From Algiphilus sp. (GTDB lineage Bacteria; Pseudomonadota; Gammaproteobacteria; Nevskiales; Nevskiaceae), in the NCBI RefSeq assembly GCF_023145115.1, contig NZ_JAGLEJ010000041.1, positions 1 through 60,059 on the forward strand: a stretch of DNA of 60,059 nt, given 5' to 3'. Under the pieces are notes generated by a model, which was not told where the DNA came from, did not search any database, and saw only the letters and a program-made list of their open reading frames with translations. Of this stretch, positions 45,408 to 53,906 are shown piece by piece. Position numbers and translations under genes: made by a program. The stretch's first letter is position 1. Each line of letters opens with the position of its first letter.

Positions 45408-46472
45408 GTGAGCGCCCGGGTCGCACGCAGCAGCGAGGGCGATGCGCTGCAGCTGACGCTCTCGGGCGCCTGGTGCCTCGACACGTCGCCCGATGCCGGG
45501 CACTACGATGACGACATCGCCCAGCACCGGCGTCTCCTCGTACGGGTGGACGCCGACGCCGAGTGGGACTCGTCGCTGCCCGCCTTCGTGGCGGCGCTGA
45601 CCCGCGCCGCCCGCGCCGCGGACGTCGTGGTCGAGATCGAGGCGCCGGAGCGCCTCGAGCGGCTGCTCGCCCTCGGCGCCGGCAGTGACGACGCGGTTGC
45701 CGGCCGCGAGCGCGCAACCGCCTGGCGACTGCCGGACCTGCGTCCACCGCTGCGCTTCGTCGGTCATCTGCTGCTCGCCATCGCGCCGGCCCGGGCGCTG
45801 CCGCAGCTGCGCGAGGTGCTGCGCGTGATCCGGCAGACGAGCAGTCGCAGCCTGCCCATCGTGGGTCTGGTCAACTTCCTGGTAGGCGGAATCCTGGCCT
45901 TCATCGGGGCCGTGCAGCTGCGCACCTTCGGCGCCGAGATCTACGTGGCCGACCTGGTGGGCATCGCCACCGCCCGCGAAATGGCCGCGCTGATCACCGC
46001 GGTGGTGCTGTCGGGACGCCTGTCAGCGGCCTTCGCGGCCGAGATCGCCACCATGCAGGGCAACGAGGAGATCGATGCGCTGCGCACCGCCGGCGTCGAT
46101 CCGGTGCGCTATCTGGCGGTGCCGCGGGTCGCGGCGCTGCTGCTGGCCATGCCCATCCTGTTCGCTGCGGCCTGCATCACCACGCTGGCCGGCGGACTCG
46201 CAGTGGCCACCGGGATGCTCGACATCCCGCCGGCGGCCTATCTGCTGCAGACGCGCAACGCGGTCGGCCTCGACCAGTTCTGGATCGGGCTGAGCAAGGC
46301 GATGGCCTTCGCCGCCTTCCTGGGCGCCGCCGGCTGCTACTACGGGCTGCGCGCCGAACGCACGGCGGCGGCAGTGGGCGATGCCACCACCCGCGCGGTG
46401 GTGAGCAGCATGGTCGGCATCATCTGCATCGATGCGGTGTTCGCGGTGATCTGCAATGCACTCGGAATCTGA
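45408..46472 (+). CDS. MlaE-family ABC permease with N-terminal STAS-like domain
   Basis: The 354-aa protein starts at GTG. Residues 1 to about 110 resemble a STAS/MlaB-like domain (DALQLTLSGAWCLDT, LLVRVDADAEWDSSL). The rest is a five-helix MlaE permease with VNFLVGGILAFIGAVQLRTFGAE, EMAALITAVVLSGRLSAAFAAE and GNEEIDALRTAGVDPVRYL. It would form the inner-membrane channel of an MCE lipid transporter with the next three genes. The fusion explains the absence of a separate mlaB gene. Confidence 0.9.
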   Translation: MSARVARSSEGDALQLTLSGAWCLDTSPDAGHYDDDIAQHRRLLVRVDADAEWDSSLPAFVAALTRAARAADVVVEIEAPERLERLLALGAGSDDAVAGRERATAWRLPDLRPPLRFVGHLLLAIAPARALPQLREVLRVIRQTSSRSLPIVGLVNFLVGGILAFIGAVQLRTFGAEIYVADLVGIATAREMAALITAVVLSGRLSAAFAAEIATMQGNEEIDALRTAGVDPVRYLAVPRVAALLLAMPILFAAACITTLAGGLAVATGMLDIPPAAYLLQTRNAVGLDQFWIGLSKAMAFAAFLGAAGCYYGLRAERTAAAVGDATTRAVVSSMVGIICIDAVFAVICNALGI

Positions 46473-47220
46473 CGCCGCCGTCGACGACCCCATCGTGCGC
46501 GTATCGGCGCTGACGATGGCCTATGGCGATCATGTCGTCCAGCGTGACATCGACTGCGCCATACCGCGCGAGTCGATCTTCGCGATCATCGGCGGCAGCG
46601 GCTGCGGCAAGTCCACGCTCCTGCGGCACATGATCGGCCTGGAGGCCCCCGCCGCCGGCCGCATCGTGCACGTCGGCCGCGACGGCGGCACGGCGCGCTT
46701 CGGCGTCATGTTCCAGAACGGGGCGCTGTGGTCGTCGATGACCCTGGCGCAGAACATCGAGACGGCGCTCGCCTTCGAGCACGAGGTGTCACCACGGGTC
46801 GCCCGCGAACTGGCGCTCTACAAGCTGTCGCTGGTGGGCCTGGCGCCCTACGCCGACTTCATGCCGGCCGCAATCAGCGGCGGCATGCGCAAGCGTGCGG
46901 CACTGGCACGCGCGCTCGCGCTGGATCCGGAGCTGATCTTTCTGGACGAGCCATCCGCCGGCCTCGATCCACTGTCGTCGCGCAGCCTCGATAACCTGAT
47001 CCTGCAATTGCGTGCGACACTGCATGCCACGATCATCATCGTGACCCACGAGCTGCAGAGCATCTTCGCCACCGTGGATACCGCCCTCTTCCTCGACGCG
47101 CGCTCGAAGACGCCGGCCGCGCTCGGCAGTCCGCGCTGGCTGGCGCGGCACTGCCCTGACGCGCATGTGCGCGGCTTCATGAACCGCGGCGCCGACGGCG
47201 CCGCGGAGGCTGCGTCATGA
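46456..47220 (+). CDS. MCE transporter ATPase (MlaF-like)
   Basis: The 254-aa ABC ATPase has Walker A GGSGCGKST, Q-loop MFQNGALWSSMTLAQN (the MlaF-type pattern), signature ISGGMRKRAALARALALD, and Walker B LIFLDEPSAGLDPLSS. It powers lipid movement through the permease. The start overlaps the permease gene by 17 bp and the stop overlaps the MCE gene (ATGA), so all are translated together. Confidence 0.93.
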   Translation: MHSESDAAVDDPIVRVSALTMAYGDHVVQRDIDCAIPRESIFAIIGGSGCGKSTLLRHMIGLEAPAAGRIVHVGRDGGTARFGVMFQNGALWSSMTLAQNIETALAFEHEVSPRVARELALYKLSLVGLAPYADFMPAAISGGMRKRAALARALALDPELIFLDEPSAGLDPLSSRSLDNLILQLRATLHATIIIVTHELQSIFATVDTALFLDARSKTPAALGSPRWLARHCPDAHVRGFMNRGADGAAEAAS

Positions 47221-48188
47221 GCGGGGGCACCATGCGCAGCGCCCTGGCCGTGGGCAGCTTCTTCGTTGCCGGACTGCTGGTGCTGATCGCGCTGCTGGCC
47301 TTCTTCGGCGACGGCAGCCTGTTCCGGAGCAAGGAACGCGTGGTGGCCTACTTCGACGGCTCGCTGTCCGGACTCAGCGTCGGCGCACCGGTCACCTTCC
47401 GGGGCGTGCGCGTGGGCAGTGTCGAGAAGATCGAGCTGCGCATCGACGGCAACAACGCGAGCGCCCAGATTCCGGTCTTCCTGAGCCTCAATTCCGACGC
47501 GGCGGAGTGGAACGGCGGTGACGAGCCCGATATCGAGCGGCTCGTCCAGCTCGGTCTGCGGGCCCAGCTGGCATCACTGAGCTTCGTGACCGGACAGCTG
47601 TACATCGAGCTCGACTTCTATCCGGACCGCAGCGGCGAAGCCAGCGGCCGTGCCGCGCACACCGCAGCCTACACCGAGATTCCCACCCTGCCCTCGGAAA
47701 CCGCCCAGGTCATCGACTTCGTCAAGCAACTGCCGCTGCGCGAGCTGGTGCACTCGCTGCGGAACACGCTGGAGCGCATCGATCGCATGACGGCAACGGT
47801 CGAATCCGAGGTCGGCCCGGCCAGCGACGCCCTGACCGAGAGTCTGCAGACACTGCGTGAAGCGATCCCGCAGATCTCGTCCGACTTCCACGCCATGCGC
47901 ACCAGCCTGGATCAGGTGGCCGACGACACCAGCGCCACCCTGGCGACCGTAGACGACACGGTTGCGGCCTCCCGCGAGGAAATCGCGGTGCTGTCCGCCG
48001 AGCTACAGCGCACCGCCGAATCGCTGCGCGCAACCACCGGCCACCTCGACACCCTGCTGGCGGCCGATGCCCCGGCACGGCGCGACATCGAGACCCTGAT
48101 CCGCGATCTCGCACGCAGCGCGCGTTCGCTGCGCCGATTCAGCGAGACCGTCGAGGAACAGCCGAACAGCCTAATATTCGGCCGATGA
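47217..48188 (+). CDS. MCE domain substrate-binding protein (MlaD-like)
   Basis: The 323-aa protein has one N-terminal transmembrane anchor (about residues 7-28), a single MCE domain (VVAYFDGSLSGLSVGAPVTF, VRVGSVEKIEL) and a long periplasmic helical tail (about 160-320) rich in heptad-like repeats. MCE hexamers form a lipid-conducting ring or tube between the membranes. The long coiled tail is more like PqiB/YebT or Mce types than the short MlaD. Confidence 0.9.
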   Translation: MSGGTMRSALAVGSFFVAGLLVLIALLAFFGDGSLFRSKERVVAYFDGSLSGLSVGAPVTFRGVRVGSVEKIELRIDGNNASAQIPVFLSLNSDAAEWNGGDEPDIERLVQLGLRAQLASLSFVTGQLYIELDFYPDRSGEASGRAAHTAAYTEIPTLPSETAQVIDFVKQLPLRELVHSLRNTLERIDRMTATVESEVGPASDALTESLQTLREAIPQISSDFHAMRTSLDQVADDTSATLATVDDTVAASREEIAVLSAELQRTAESLRATTGHLDTLLAADAPARRDIETLIRDLARSARSLRRFSETVEEQPNSLIFGR

Positions 48189-48775
48189 CGAAGCGACGCA
48201 TGCCATACCGGATCGCCGTCGGACTGTCGGCCGGGCTGCTCGCCGCCTGTGCCACCGGACCGGCGCATCACGCGCTCTATCTTCCGGCACCCGGTACCGC
48301 AGCGGTCAGCCAGCCACCGCTGGTGCGCGTGGACCTGCCAGGCTACGCCGATCGGCGCACCATGCTGCGGCGCAGTGACGATGGCCGCCTGGTCGCCTTC
48401 GCCGGTCACGAGTGGGCCGAACTGCCGGCCGAAGGCTTCGAGCGCCTGCTGACCGAGCACCTCGCGGCCGCGCCAGGCATGCCGGGCGGCGCCACGCGGG
48501 TCGATGTCCGCTTCACCCGCTTCGAGCTCGAGGCCGACGATGTCTTCCGGGCGCGCGGTCACTGGCAGCTCAGGCGTGACTCGGCGCCGGCGAGCCACGG
48601 CACGCTCGACTTCGAGCGTACCGTCACGACACCGGACCCCGCCGCCCTGGTCGCCACCGTCAGCGCGGTGGCCGCCGACACCGCGAAGCGGATCGCCGAT
48701 ACCGTCCGTGGCGCACCGGGCCCGGACGGCGACACAACCACACATCACAACAACGACCATCAGAGGGAGCCATGA
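48185..48775 (+). CDS. ABC-type transport auxiliary lipoprotein (PqiC-like)
   Basis: The 196-aa protein has a lipoprotein signal: ABC-loop GLSAGLLAACATG, with lipobox LAAC (lipidated Cys at about residue 21). YLPAPGTAAVSQPPLVRVDLPGYADRRTM is the DUF330/PqiC type pattern, given here as two adjoining parts: YLPAPG and VRVDLPGYADRRTM. PqiC-like lipoproteins dock MCE tubes to the outer membrane. It overlaps both neighbours by 4 bases. Confidence 0.82.
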   Translation: MTKRRMPYRIAVGLSAGLLAACATGPAHHALYLPAPGTAAVSQPPLVRVDLPGYADRRTMLRRSDDGRLVAFAGHEWAELPAEGFERLLTEHLAAAPGMPGGATRVDVRFTRFELEADDVFRARGHWQLRRDSAPASHGTLDFERTVTTPDPAALVATVSAVAADTAKRIADTVRGAPGPDGDTTTHHNNDHQREP

Positions 48776-49542
48776 GCCATACCGTCGAGCACGACATCGC
48801 GCAGAACGTCATGCATCTGCGCATCAACCGGCCCGAGAAGAAGAACGCGCTGACCACGGACATGTACACCGTGCTCGCCGACGCGGTCGACGCCGCCCGC
48901 GAGGACGACGACGTGCGCTGCCTGCTGCTCACCGGCACCGACGGCGTGTTCAGCGCCGGCAACGACATCGGCGACTTCCTCGAGAACCCGGCCTCCGGGG
49001 ACGATCATCCGGTCGCGCGCTTCATGCGCACCATGGCCGCCTTTCCCAAGCCGGCCGTGGCCGGCGTCGTGGGGCCCGCGGTCGGCATCGGGTCGACCGT
49101 GCTCCTGCACTGCGATCTGGTCTACGCCGGCGCCTCGACCCGCTTCGCGTTCCCCTTCGTCAACCTCGGGATCTGCCCGGAGTTCGCCTCGAGCTACCTC
49201 ATGCCGAGGTTCATGGGCTATGCCCGCGCCGCCGAGCTGATCCTGCTGGGCGAGCCCTTCACCGCCGAGCATGCGCTGTCCTGCGGACTGATCAACGCCG
49301 TGGTCGGCGACGGCGAGGCCGAGACCATCGCCCGCACCACCGCCGAGAAGCTGGCCGCCAAGCCGCCGCATGCCATGCGCACCAGCAAGGACCTCCTGCG
49401 CCGGTGGTCTCGGGAGCACACCCAGCAGGCCATCCGCGAGGAGGCAGAGCTCTTCATGGCGATGCTTCACGGCGACGAGGCCAAGGAGGCGTTCACCGCC
49501 TTCATGGAAAAGCGCAAGCCGGATTTCTCGCGTTTTTCCTGA
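48772..49542 (+). CDS. Crotonase-fold protein, enoyl-CoA isomerase-like
   Basis: The 256-aa crotonase has the CoA-binding RINRPEKKNAL and oxyanion loops FSAGNDIGDF and VGPAVGIGSTVLL. Both hydratase glutamates appear replaced (positions near T109 and F129), while Glu137 in ICPEFASSYLMPRFMG matches the catalytic Glu of peroxisomal delta3,delta2-enoyl-CoA isomerases (PEGCSS). Isomerase activity on unsaturated acyl-CoA is therefore more likely than hydration. It is the last gene coupled to the MCE operon (4-bp overlap), with a fadBA operon facing it. Confidence 0.85.
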   Translation: MSHTVEHDIAQNVMHLRINRPEKKNALTTDMYTVLADAVDAAREDDDVRCLLLTGTDGVFSAGNDIGDFLENPASGDDHPVARFMRTMAAFPKPAVAGVVGPAVGIGSTVLLHCDLVYAGASTRFAFPFVNLGICPEFASSYLMPRFMGYARAAELILLGEPFTAEHALSCGLINAVVGDGEAETIARTTAEKLAAKPPHAMRTSKDLLRRWSREHTQQAIREEAELFMAMLHGDEAKEAFTAFMEKRKPDFSRFS

Positions 49543-49570
49543 CATCGGCCCGAGCCTTGATGCGTTCCAT

Positions 49571-49591
49571 CGCACGCTGGTGTAGCGTGCG
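49571..49591. promoter_or_regulatory. Inverted repeat upstream of the TetR gene
   Basis: CGCACGC and GCGTGCG form a perfect 7-bp inverted repeat with a 7-nt centre, 30 bp before the TetR ATG. A -35-like TTGATG (49558-49563) lies just before it. The symmetry and place suit an autoregulatory TetR operator. Confidence 0.5.
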
Positions 49592-49620
49592 CGGTGTCAT
49601 GTCCGGAGGCCAGCAGCGCC

Positions 49621-50304
49621 ATGAGCATCGGGTCGCGGCTGCGTAGCCGCCGGGAGACGCGCAAGCGCGCCACGCGCCAGCTGATCCTGGACGCCGGGTG
49701 CGCGGCCTTCGCGGAAATCGGCTACGACGCCACCACCATCCGCGACATCGTGCGACGCACGGATCTGGCGTCAGGCACCTTCTACAACTATTTCGACACC
49801 AAGGAAGAGGTGCTCCGCGAGCTGGTCGGCGACGAGATCGCACGGCTGACCGAACGCATGCAGGAGGCGCGCCGGCGCGCGAGCAATCTGCACAACTTCG
49901 TGCTGTCGGCGTATCGCGAGGCGTTCCGCGCGGTGGTCGCGCGGCCCGAGCTGTTCAAGACCATGCTGCGCAACGAATCCGTGGTACGCAGCCTGTTCGC
50001 CGAGACCGGGTTCGGAAACAGCCTGTCCGCGCTGCGCGAGGACATGCGCAGCGCCGTCGACCGCGGCATCCTGCCCGACATGAATGTCGACTGGCTGGCG
50101 TCGATCTTCTTCGGAACGGCTTACGAGATGAGCCGCAACCTGCTGGACAACGACGGCGGTCCAGCCGAGGCCGAGGCGGCAGCGGAGTTCACCGCGCGCC
50201 TCTTCCTGGGCGGCATCCAGGCCTTCAGCGACAATCAGGCGCGCTCGTTCAAGCTCCGCCTGCGGCCGCCCTCGCGCACGCCGAGCGAGACCGCCGACGA
50301 GTAG
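49621..50304 (+). CDS. TetR/AcrR-family regulator
   Basis: The 227-aa protein has an N-terminal helix-turn-helix (about residues 17-65): QLILDAGCAAFAEIGYDATT, IRDIVRRTDLASGTFYNYF, DTKEEVLREL. The C-terminal ligand domain is unassigned. The ATG at 49621 gives the standard TetR arm, MSIGSRLRSRRETRKRATR. It follows the isomerase-like gene by 78 bp and faces fadBA, so a fatty acyl-CoA ligand is plausible but inferred only from context. Confidence 0.9.
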   Translation: MSIGSRLRSRRETRKRATRQLILDAGCAAFAEIGYDATTIRDIVRRTDLASGTFYNYFDTKEEVLRELVGDEIARLTERMQEARRRASNLHNFVLSAYREAFRAVVARPELFKTMLRNESVVRSLFAETGFGNSLSALREDMRSAVDRGILPDMNVDWLASIFFGTAYEMSRNLLDNDGGPAEAEAAAEFTARLFLGGIQAFSDNQARSFKLRLRPPSRTPSETADE

Positions 50305-50332
50305 CGGCGGCGCCCGTAGCGGGCACCGCCGC
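50304..50332. terminator. Bidirectional terminator between TetR and fadA
   Basis: A 13-bp stem (gcggcggcgcccg with cgggcaccgccgc, one mismatch) has a 3-nt loop, directly after the TetR stop and 17 bp from the fadA stop. It can serve both convergent transcripts. Confidence 0.65.
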
Positions 50333-50349
50333 GCATGCGCCGAGGGACC

Positions 50350-51510
50350 CTACTGCGCGCGCTCCAGCACGGTGGCCACGCCCTGCCCCATGCCGATGCA
50401 CATCGTGGCCAGTCCGAACTGGGCGTCCTTCTCGTTGAGGATGCGCGCCAGCGCACCGCTGATGCGACCGCCGGAGCAGCCCAGCGGGTGCCCCAGCGAG
50501 ATGGCACCGCCCTTGATGTTGATGCGATCCATGCGCTCGAGCAGCTTGAGCTCCTTGAGCACGGCCAGCGACTGCGCCGCGAAGGCTTCATTGAGCTCGA
50601 AGTAGTCCATGTCGTCGAGCGACAGACCGGCGCGCTCCAGGGCCTTCTTCGAGGCCGGCACCGGGCCGATACCCATGATCGAGGGATTGCAGCCGCTCGA
50701 CGCCATGGCCCTGACCCGCGCCAGCGGCTTGAGGCCGAGCGACTTAGCACGATCCTCGGACATGACCAGCAGCCCGCAGGCACCGTCCGAGATCGCCGAG
50801 CTGTTGCCGGCGGTGACCGACCCCTGCGGATTGAAGGCCGGCCGCAGCTTGCCGAGATCGTCGAGGTTGGCATCGGCGCGCACCACCTCGTCGAAGTCGA
50901 CCCTGATCGGCATGCCGTCGGCATCATGGCCGGCGACGGGGACCATCTCCTCGCGGAAGGCGCCGTCGGTGTAGGCCTTGTGCGCCTTCTGGTGCGAGGC
51001 CAGCGCGAACTCGTCCTGCTCCGCGCGCCCGATCTGATGCGTCTGGGTGAGCATCTCCGCGGTCAGCCCCATCGCCGCCGAGGCCTTGGAGACGGTCAGC
51101 GACAGCTCGGGGTTGCCGTCGAAGTTGTAGTCCATCGGGACGTGGCCCATGTGCTCCACGCCGCCCACCAGGTAGACGTCGCCCATGCCGCCCTTGATGG
51201 CATTGGTGGCAGCGTGCAGCGCCGTCATCGACGAACCGCACAGCCGGTTCACGGTCTGGCCCGAGACGGTCAGCGGCAGGCCCGCCAGCAGCGCCGACTG
51301 GCGCGCGATATTGAAGCCCTGCTCCTTGGTCTGCTGCACGCAGCCCCAGATCACGTCCTCGATCTCTTCCGGGTTCAGGGCCTCGTTGCGCGCCAGCAGC
51401 GCCTTGATCAGCTCGGCGGAGAGATTCTCCGCGCGCACGTTGCGGAACACACCGCCCTTGGAGCGGCCCATCGGGGTGCGCACCGCATCAACGATCACTA
51501 CGTCGGTCAT
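50350..51510 (-). CDS. fadA: 3-ketoacyl-CoA thiolase FadA
   Basis: The 386-aa thiolase starts MTDVVIVDAVRTPMGRSKGG. The acyl-accepting Cys91 is in NRLCGSSMTALHAA, the His is in GHPLGCSGGR and the second Cys is in TMCIGMGQGVA near the end. It cleaves 3-ketoacyl-CoA to acetyl-CoA in beta-oxidation. It is 18 bp downstream of fadB, and the two form the multienzyme complex. The length and HMGHVPM segment match Pseudomonas FadA. Confidence 0.95.
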   Translation of the reverse strand: MTDVVIVDAVRTPMGRSKGGVFRNVRAENLSAELIKALLARNEALNPEEIEDVIWGCVQQTKEQGFNIARQSALLAGLPLTVSGQTVNRLCGSSMTALHAATNAIKGGMGDVYLVGGVEHMGHVPMDYNFDGNPELSLTVSKASAAMGLTAEMLTQTHQIGRAEQDEFALASHQKAHKAYTDGAFREEMVPVAGHDADGMPIRVDFDEVVRADANLDDLGKLRPAFNPQGSVTAGNSSAISDGACGLLVMSEDRAKSLGLKPLARVRAMASSGCNPSIMGIGPVPASKKALERAGLSLDDMDYFELNEAFAAQSLAVLKELKLLERMDRINIKGGAISLGHPLGCSGGRISGALARILNEKDAQFGLATMCIGMGQGVATVLERAQ

Positions 51511-51528
51511 GATGGAATCTCCGTCTGA

Positions 51529-53679
51529 CTACTTGCTGTAGTAGGTCTTGCCGGCCTCGGCCAGCTCGCGCATGGACGCCGTGGGCTCGTAGAGCTTGCC
51601 CAGGCCGGCGTAGCGCTCGGCCTTCTCGATCACCGTCTTCAGGCCCACCGTGTCGGCGTACTTGCAGGCGCCACCGCGGAACGGCGGGAAGCCGATGCCG
51701 AGGATGAGGCCCATGTCGGCTTCCTGCGGCGTGGCCACGATGTTCTCGTCGAGGCAGCGCGCGGTCTCGATGATCATCGGCAGCATGAGGCGGTCGATGA
51801 TCTCCTCCTCGTCGAAGTCCTTCTGCCCGTTCGGCTGGACCTCGGCGATGAGCTTGTAGGCTTCCTCGTCCGGGGTCTTCTTCGGCCGGCCCTTGGCGTC
51901 GGTCTCGTAGCGGTAGAAGCCCTTGCCGTTCTTCTGGCCGTAGCGCTCGTTATCGAACATGACGTCGAGGGCCGAACGGAACTCCTTGCCCATGCGATCC
52001 GGGTAGCCTTCGGCCAGCACATCGCCGACATGGTGGCTGGTGTCCATGCCCACCACGTCCTGCAGATAGGCAGGACCCATCGGCCAGCCGAACTTCTCCA
52101 TGACCTTGTCGACCTTGACGAAGTCGGCGCCGTCGCGGATCAGCGACATGAAGCCGCCGAAGTACGGGAACAGGATGCGATTGACCAGGAAACCCGGGCA
52201 GTTGTTGACCACGATCGCGCTCTTGCCCATGGCCGTGGCGTAGGCAACGATGGTTGACACCGCCTCCTCGGAGGTCTTCTCGCCCCGGATCACCTCGACC
52301 AGCGGCATCTTCGGCACCGGATTGAAGAAGTGCATGCCGAGGAAGTTCTGCGGCCGCTTCAGCGCGCCGGCCAGCTCGTCGATGGAGATGCTGGACGTGT
52401 TGGAAGCGATGACGGTGTCCTCGCGTACCAGCCCCTCGACCTCGGCGAGCACCGACTTCTTGATCTTGGGATTCTCGACCACCGCCTCGACCACGGCGTC
52501 GACATTGCCGAAGTCGCCGTAGTTGAGCGTCGGGCGGATACTGCCCAGCACCTTGCCGGCCTTCTCCTGCGTCATCTTGCCGCGCGAGACCTGCTTGGCG
52601 AGCAGCTTGTTGGCCTCGTTCATGCCGAGCTCGAGCGCCCCGTCGGCAATGTCCTTCATGATGATCGGGGTGCCCTTCACGGCGCTCTGGTAGGCGATGC
52701 CGCCACCCATGATGCCGGCACCGAGCACCGCCGCCTGATCCACCTTGCGGCTGGCCTTGCGTGCCGCCTTGGCCTTCTTCTTGATCAGCTGATCGTTGAG
52801 GAAGAGGCTGATGAGTGCATCGGCCTGCGTGGTCTTGGCCAGCTTGGCGAAGCCCTTGGCCTCGATCTTGAGCGCCTCGTCGCGCCCCTTGGTCGCCGCC
52901 TTCTGGATGCTGCTCACCGCGGCCGTCGGCGCCGGATAGTCCTTGCCCGCCTTGCCGGCGATGAAGGCCTTCGAGGTCTCGAACACCATCATGGCTTCCA
53001 CGCCCTGCAGCTTGAGCGGCCCCTTCTTCTGCTCGCGACGGGCCTGCCAGTCGTAGTCGCCCGCGTTGGCCGCCTGCACCAGGCGGATGGCGGCTTCCTT
53101 CACCTTGTCGCCCGCGACCACGGCGTCGACCGCATGGACCTTGAGCGCATCATCCGCCTTGCTGGGCGTACCGCCGGCGATCCACTCGATGGCATTGTCG
53201 GCGCCGATCAGGCGCGGAAGGCGCACCGTGCCGCCGAAGCCCGGGTAGATGCCGAGCTTGACCTCGGGGAGTCCGACCTGGGCATCGGCGGCCATGACGC
53301 GGTAGTCGGTGGCCATGCACATCTCGAAGCCGCCGCCGAGGGCGATGCCGTTGATCGCCGTCACGCTCGGAAAGGGCAGATCCTCGATGGCATTGAAGAT
53401 CTGGTTGGCCTCGAGCGCCCAGTCGGCGATCTCGTCCTCGGACTGCTGGAAGTTCGCACCGAACTCGGTGATGTCGGCACCGACGATGAACCCGTCCTTG
53501 GCACTGGTCACGATCAGTCCCTTCAGACCGCCTTCCTTGCCGAGCAGATCGGCCACTTCCCGGAGTTCATCGATGGTCTGGCGATCGAACTTGTTGATGA
53601 CGTCGCCGTCACGATCGAAGCACAGCTCGGCGATGTCCCCGTCAAGACGTTCGACACGCAGACTCTTGCCCTGATACAT
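51529..53679 (-). CDS. fadB: Fatty acid oxidation complex alpha subunit FadB
   Basis: The 716-aa multifunctional enzyme has an N-terminal hydratase/isomerase domain with both hydratase glutamates kept (GGGFEMCMATDYRVMAAD and VGLPEVKLGIYPGFGG), an NAD-binding dehydrogenase domain (AAVLGAGIMGGGIAYQSA, about residue 315), HFFNPVPKMPLVEVIRG, and the C-terminal domain. It performs hydration and oxidation of enoyl-CoA. GAGGGAA precedes the ATG. A TATCAT box on the minus strand near 53758-53763 may be its -10. Confidence 0.96.
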   Translation of the reverse strand: MYQGKSLRVERLDGDIAELCFDRDGDVINKFDRQTIDELREVADLLGKEGGLKGLIVTSAKDGFIVGADITEFGANFQQSEDEIADWALEANQIFNAIEDLPFPSVTAINGIALGGGFEMCMATDYRVMAADAQVGLPEVKLGIYPGFGGTVRLPRLIGADNAIEWIAGGTPSKADDALKVHAVDAVVAGDKVKEAAIRLVQAANAGDYDWQARREQKKGPLKLQGVEAMMVFETSKAFIAGKAGKDYPAPTAAVSSIQKAATKGRDEALKIEAKGFAKLAKTTQADALISLFLNDQLIKKKAKAARKASRKVDQAAVLGAGIMGGGIAYQSAVKGTPIIMKDIADGALELGMNEANKLLAKQVSRGKMTQEKAGKVLGSIRPTLNYGDFGNVDAVVEAVVENPKIKKSVLAEVEGLVREDTVIASNTSSISIDELAGALKRPQNFLGMHFFNPVPKMPLVEVIRGEKTSEEAVSTIVAYATAMGKSAIVVNNCPGFLVNRILFPYFGGFMSLIRDGADFVKVDKVMEKFGWPMGPAYLQDVVGMDTSHHVGDVLAEGYPDRMGKEFRSALDVMFDNERYGQKNGKGFYRYETDAKGRPKKTPDEEAYKLIAEVQPNGQKDFDEEEIIDRLMLPMIIETARCLDENIVATPQEADMGLILGIGFPPFRGGACKYADTVGLKTVIEKAERYAGLGKLYEPTASMRELAEAGKTYYSK

Positions 53680-53906
53680 AGGAATTTCCCTCGATTGCGG
53701 TGAAATCGGGTGGCGTGGGCGCCCGATGCCTCGGTCGCGCCGCGTGAACCGGCGGCGATGATAGCGCCCCTGCGCAGCGACTGCTGAGGCACCCGGGGCA
53801 GCCGGAAACGCCCATGCGCGCTATAGTTGGACATTGGGACAGCTTCAGGGAGACGGGCTGCCGCGGCGCCCGTGGCGAGCCTGTCCATACCCCGGGGAGG
53901 CAGAAG

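Noticed and set aside
43400..45484. An upstream extension of ilvH by nearly 700 codons through the antisense of ilvI
   Set aside because: The ACT-domain start at 43399 matches the family, and a good promoter lies just before it.
53680..53906. A FadR/PsrA-type operator upstream of fadB
   Set aside because: No convincing GAAAC-N3-GTTTC-like palindrome was found; only a TATCAT -10-like box is visible.
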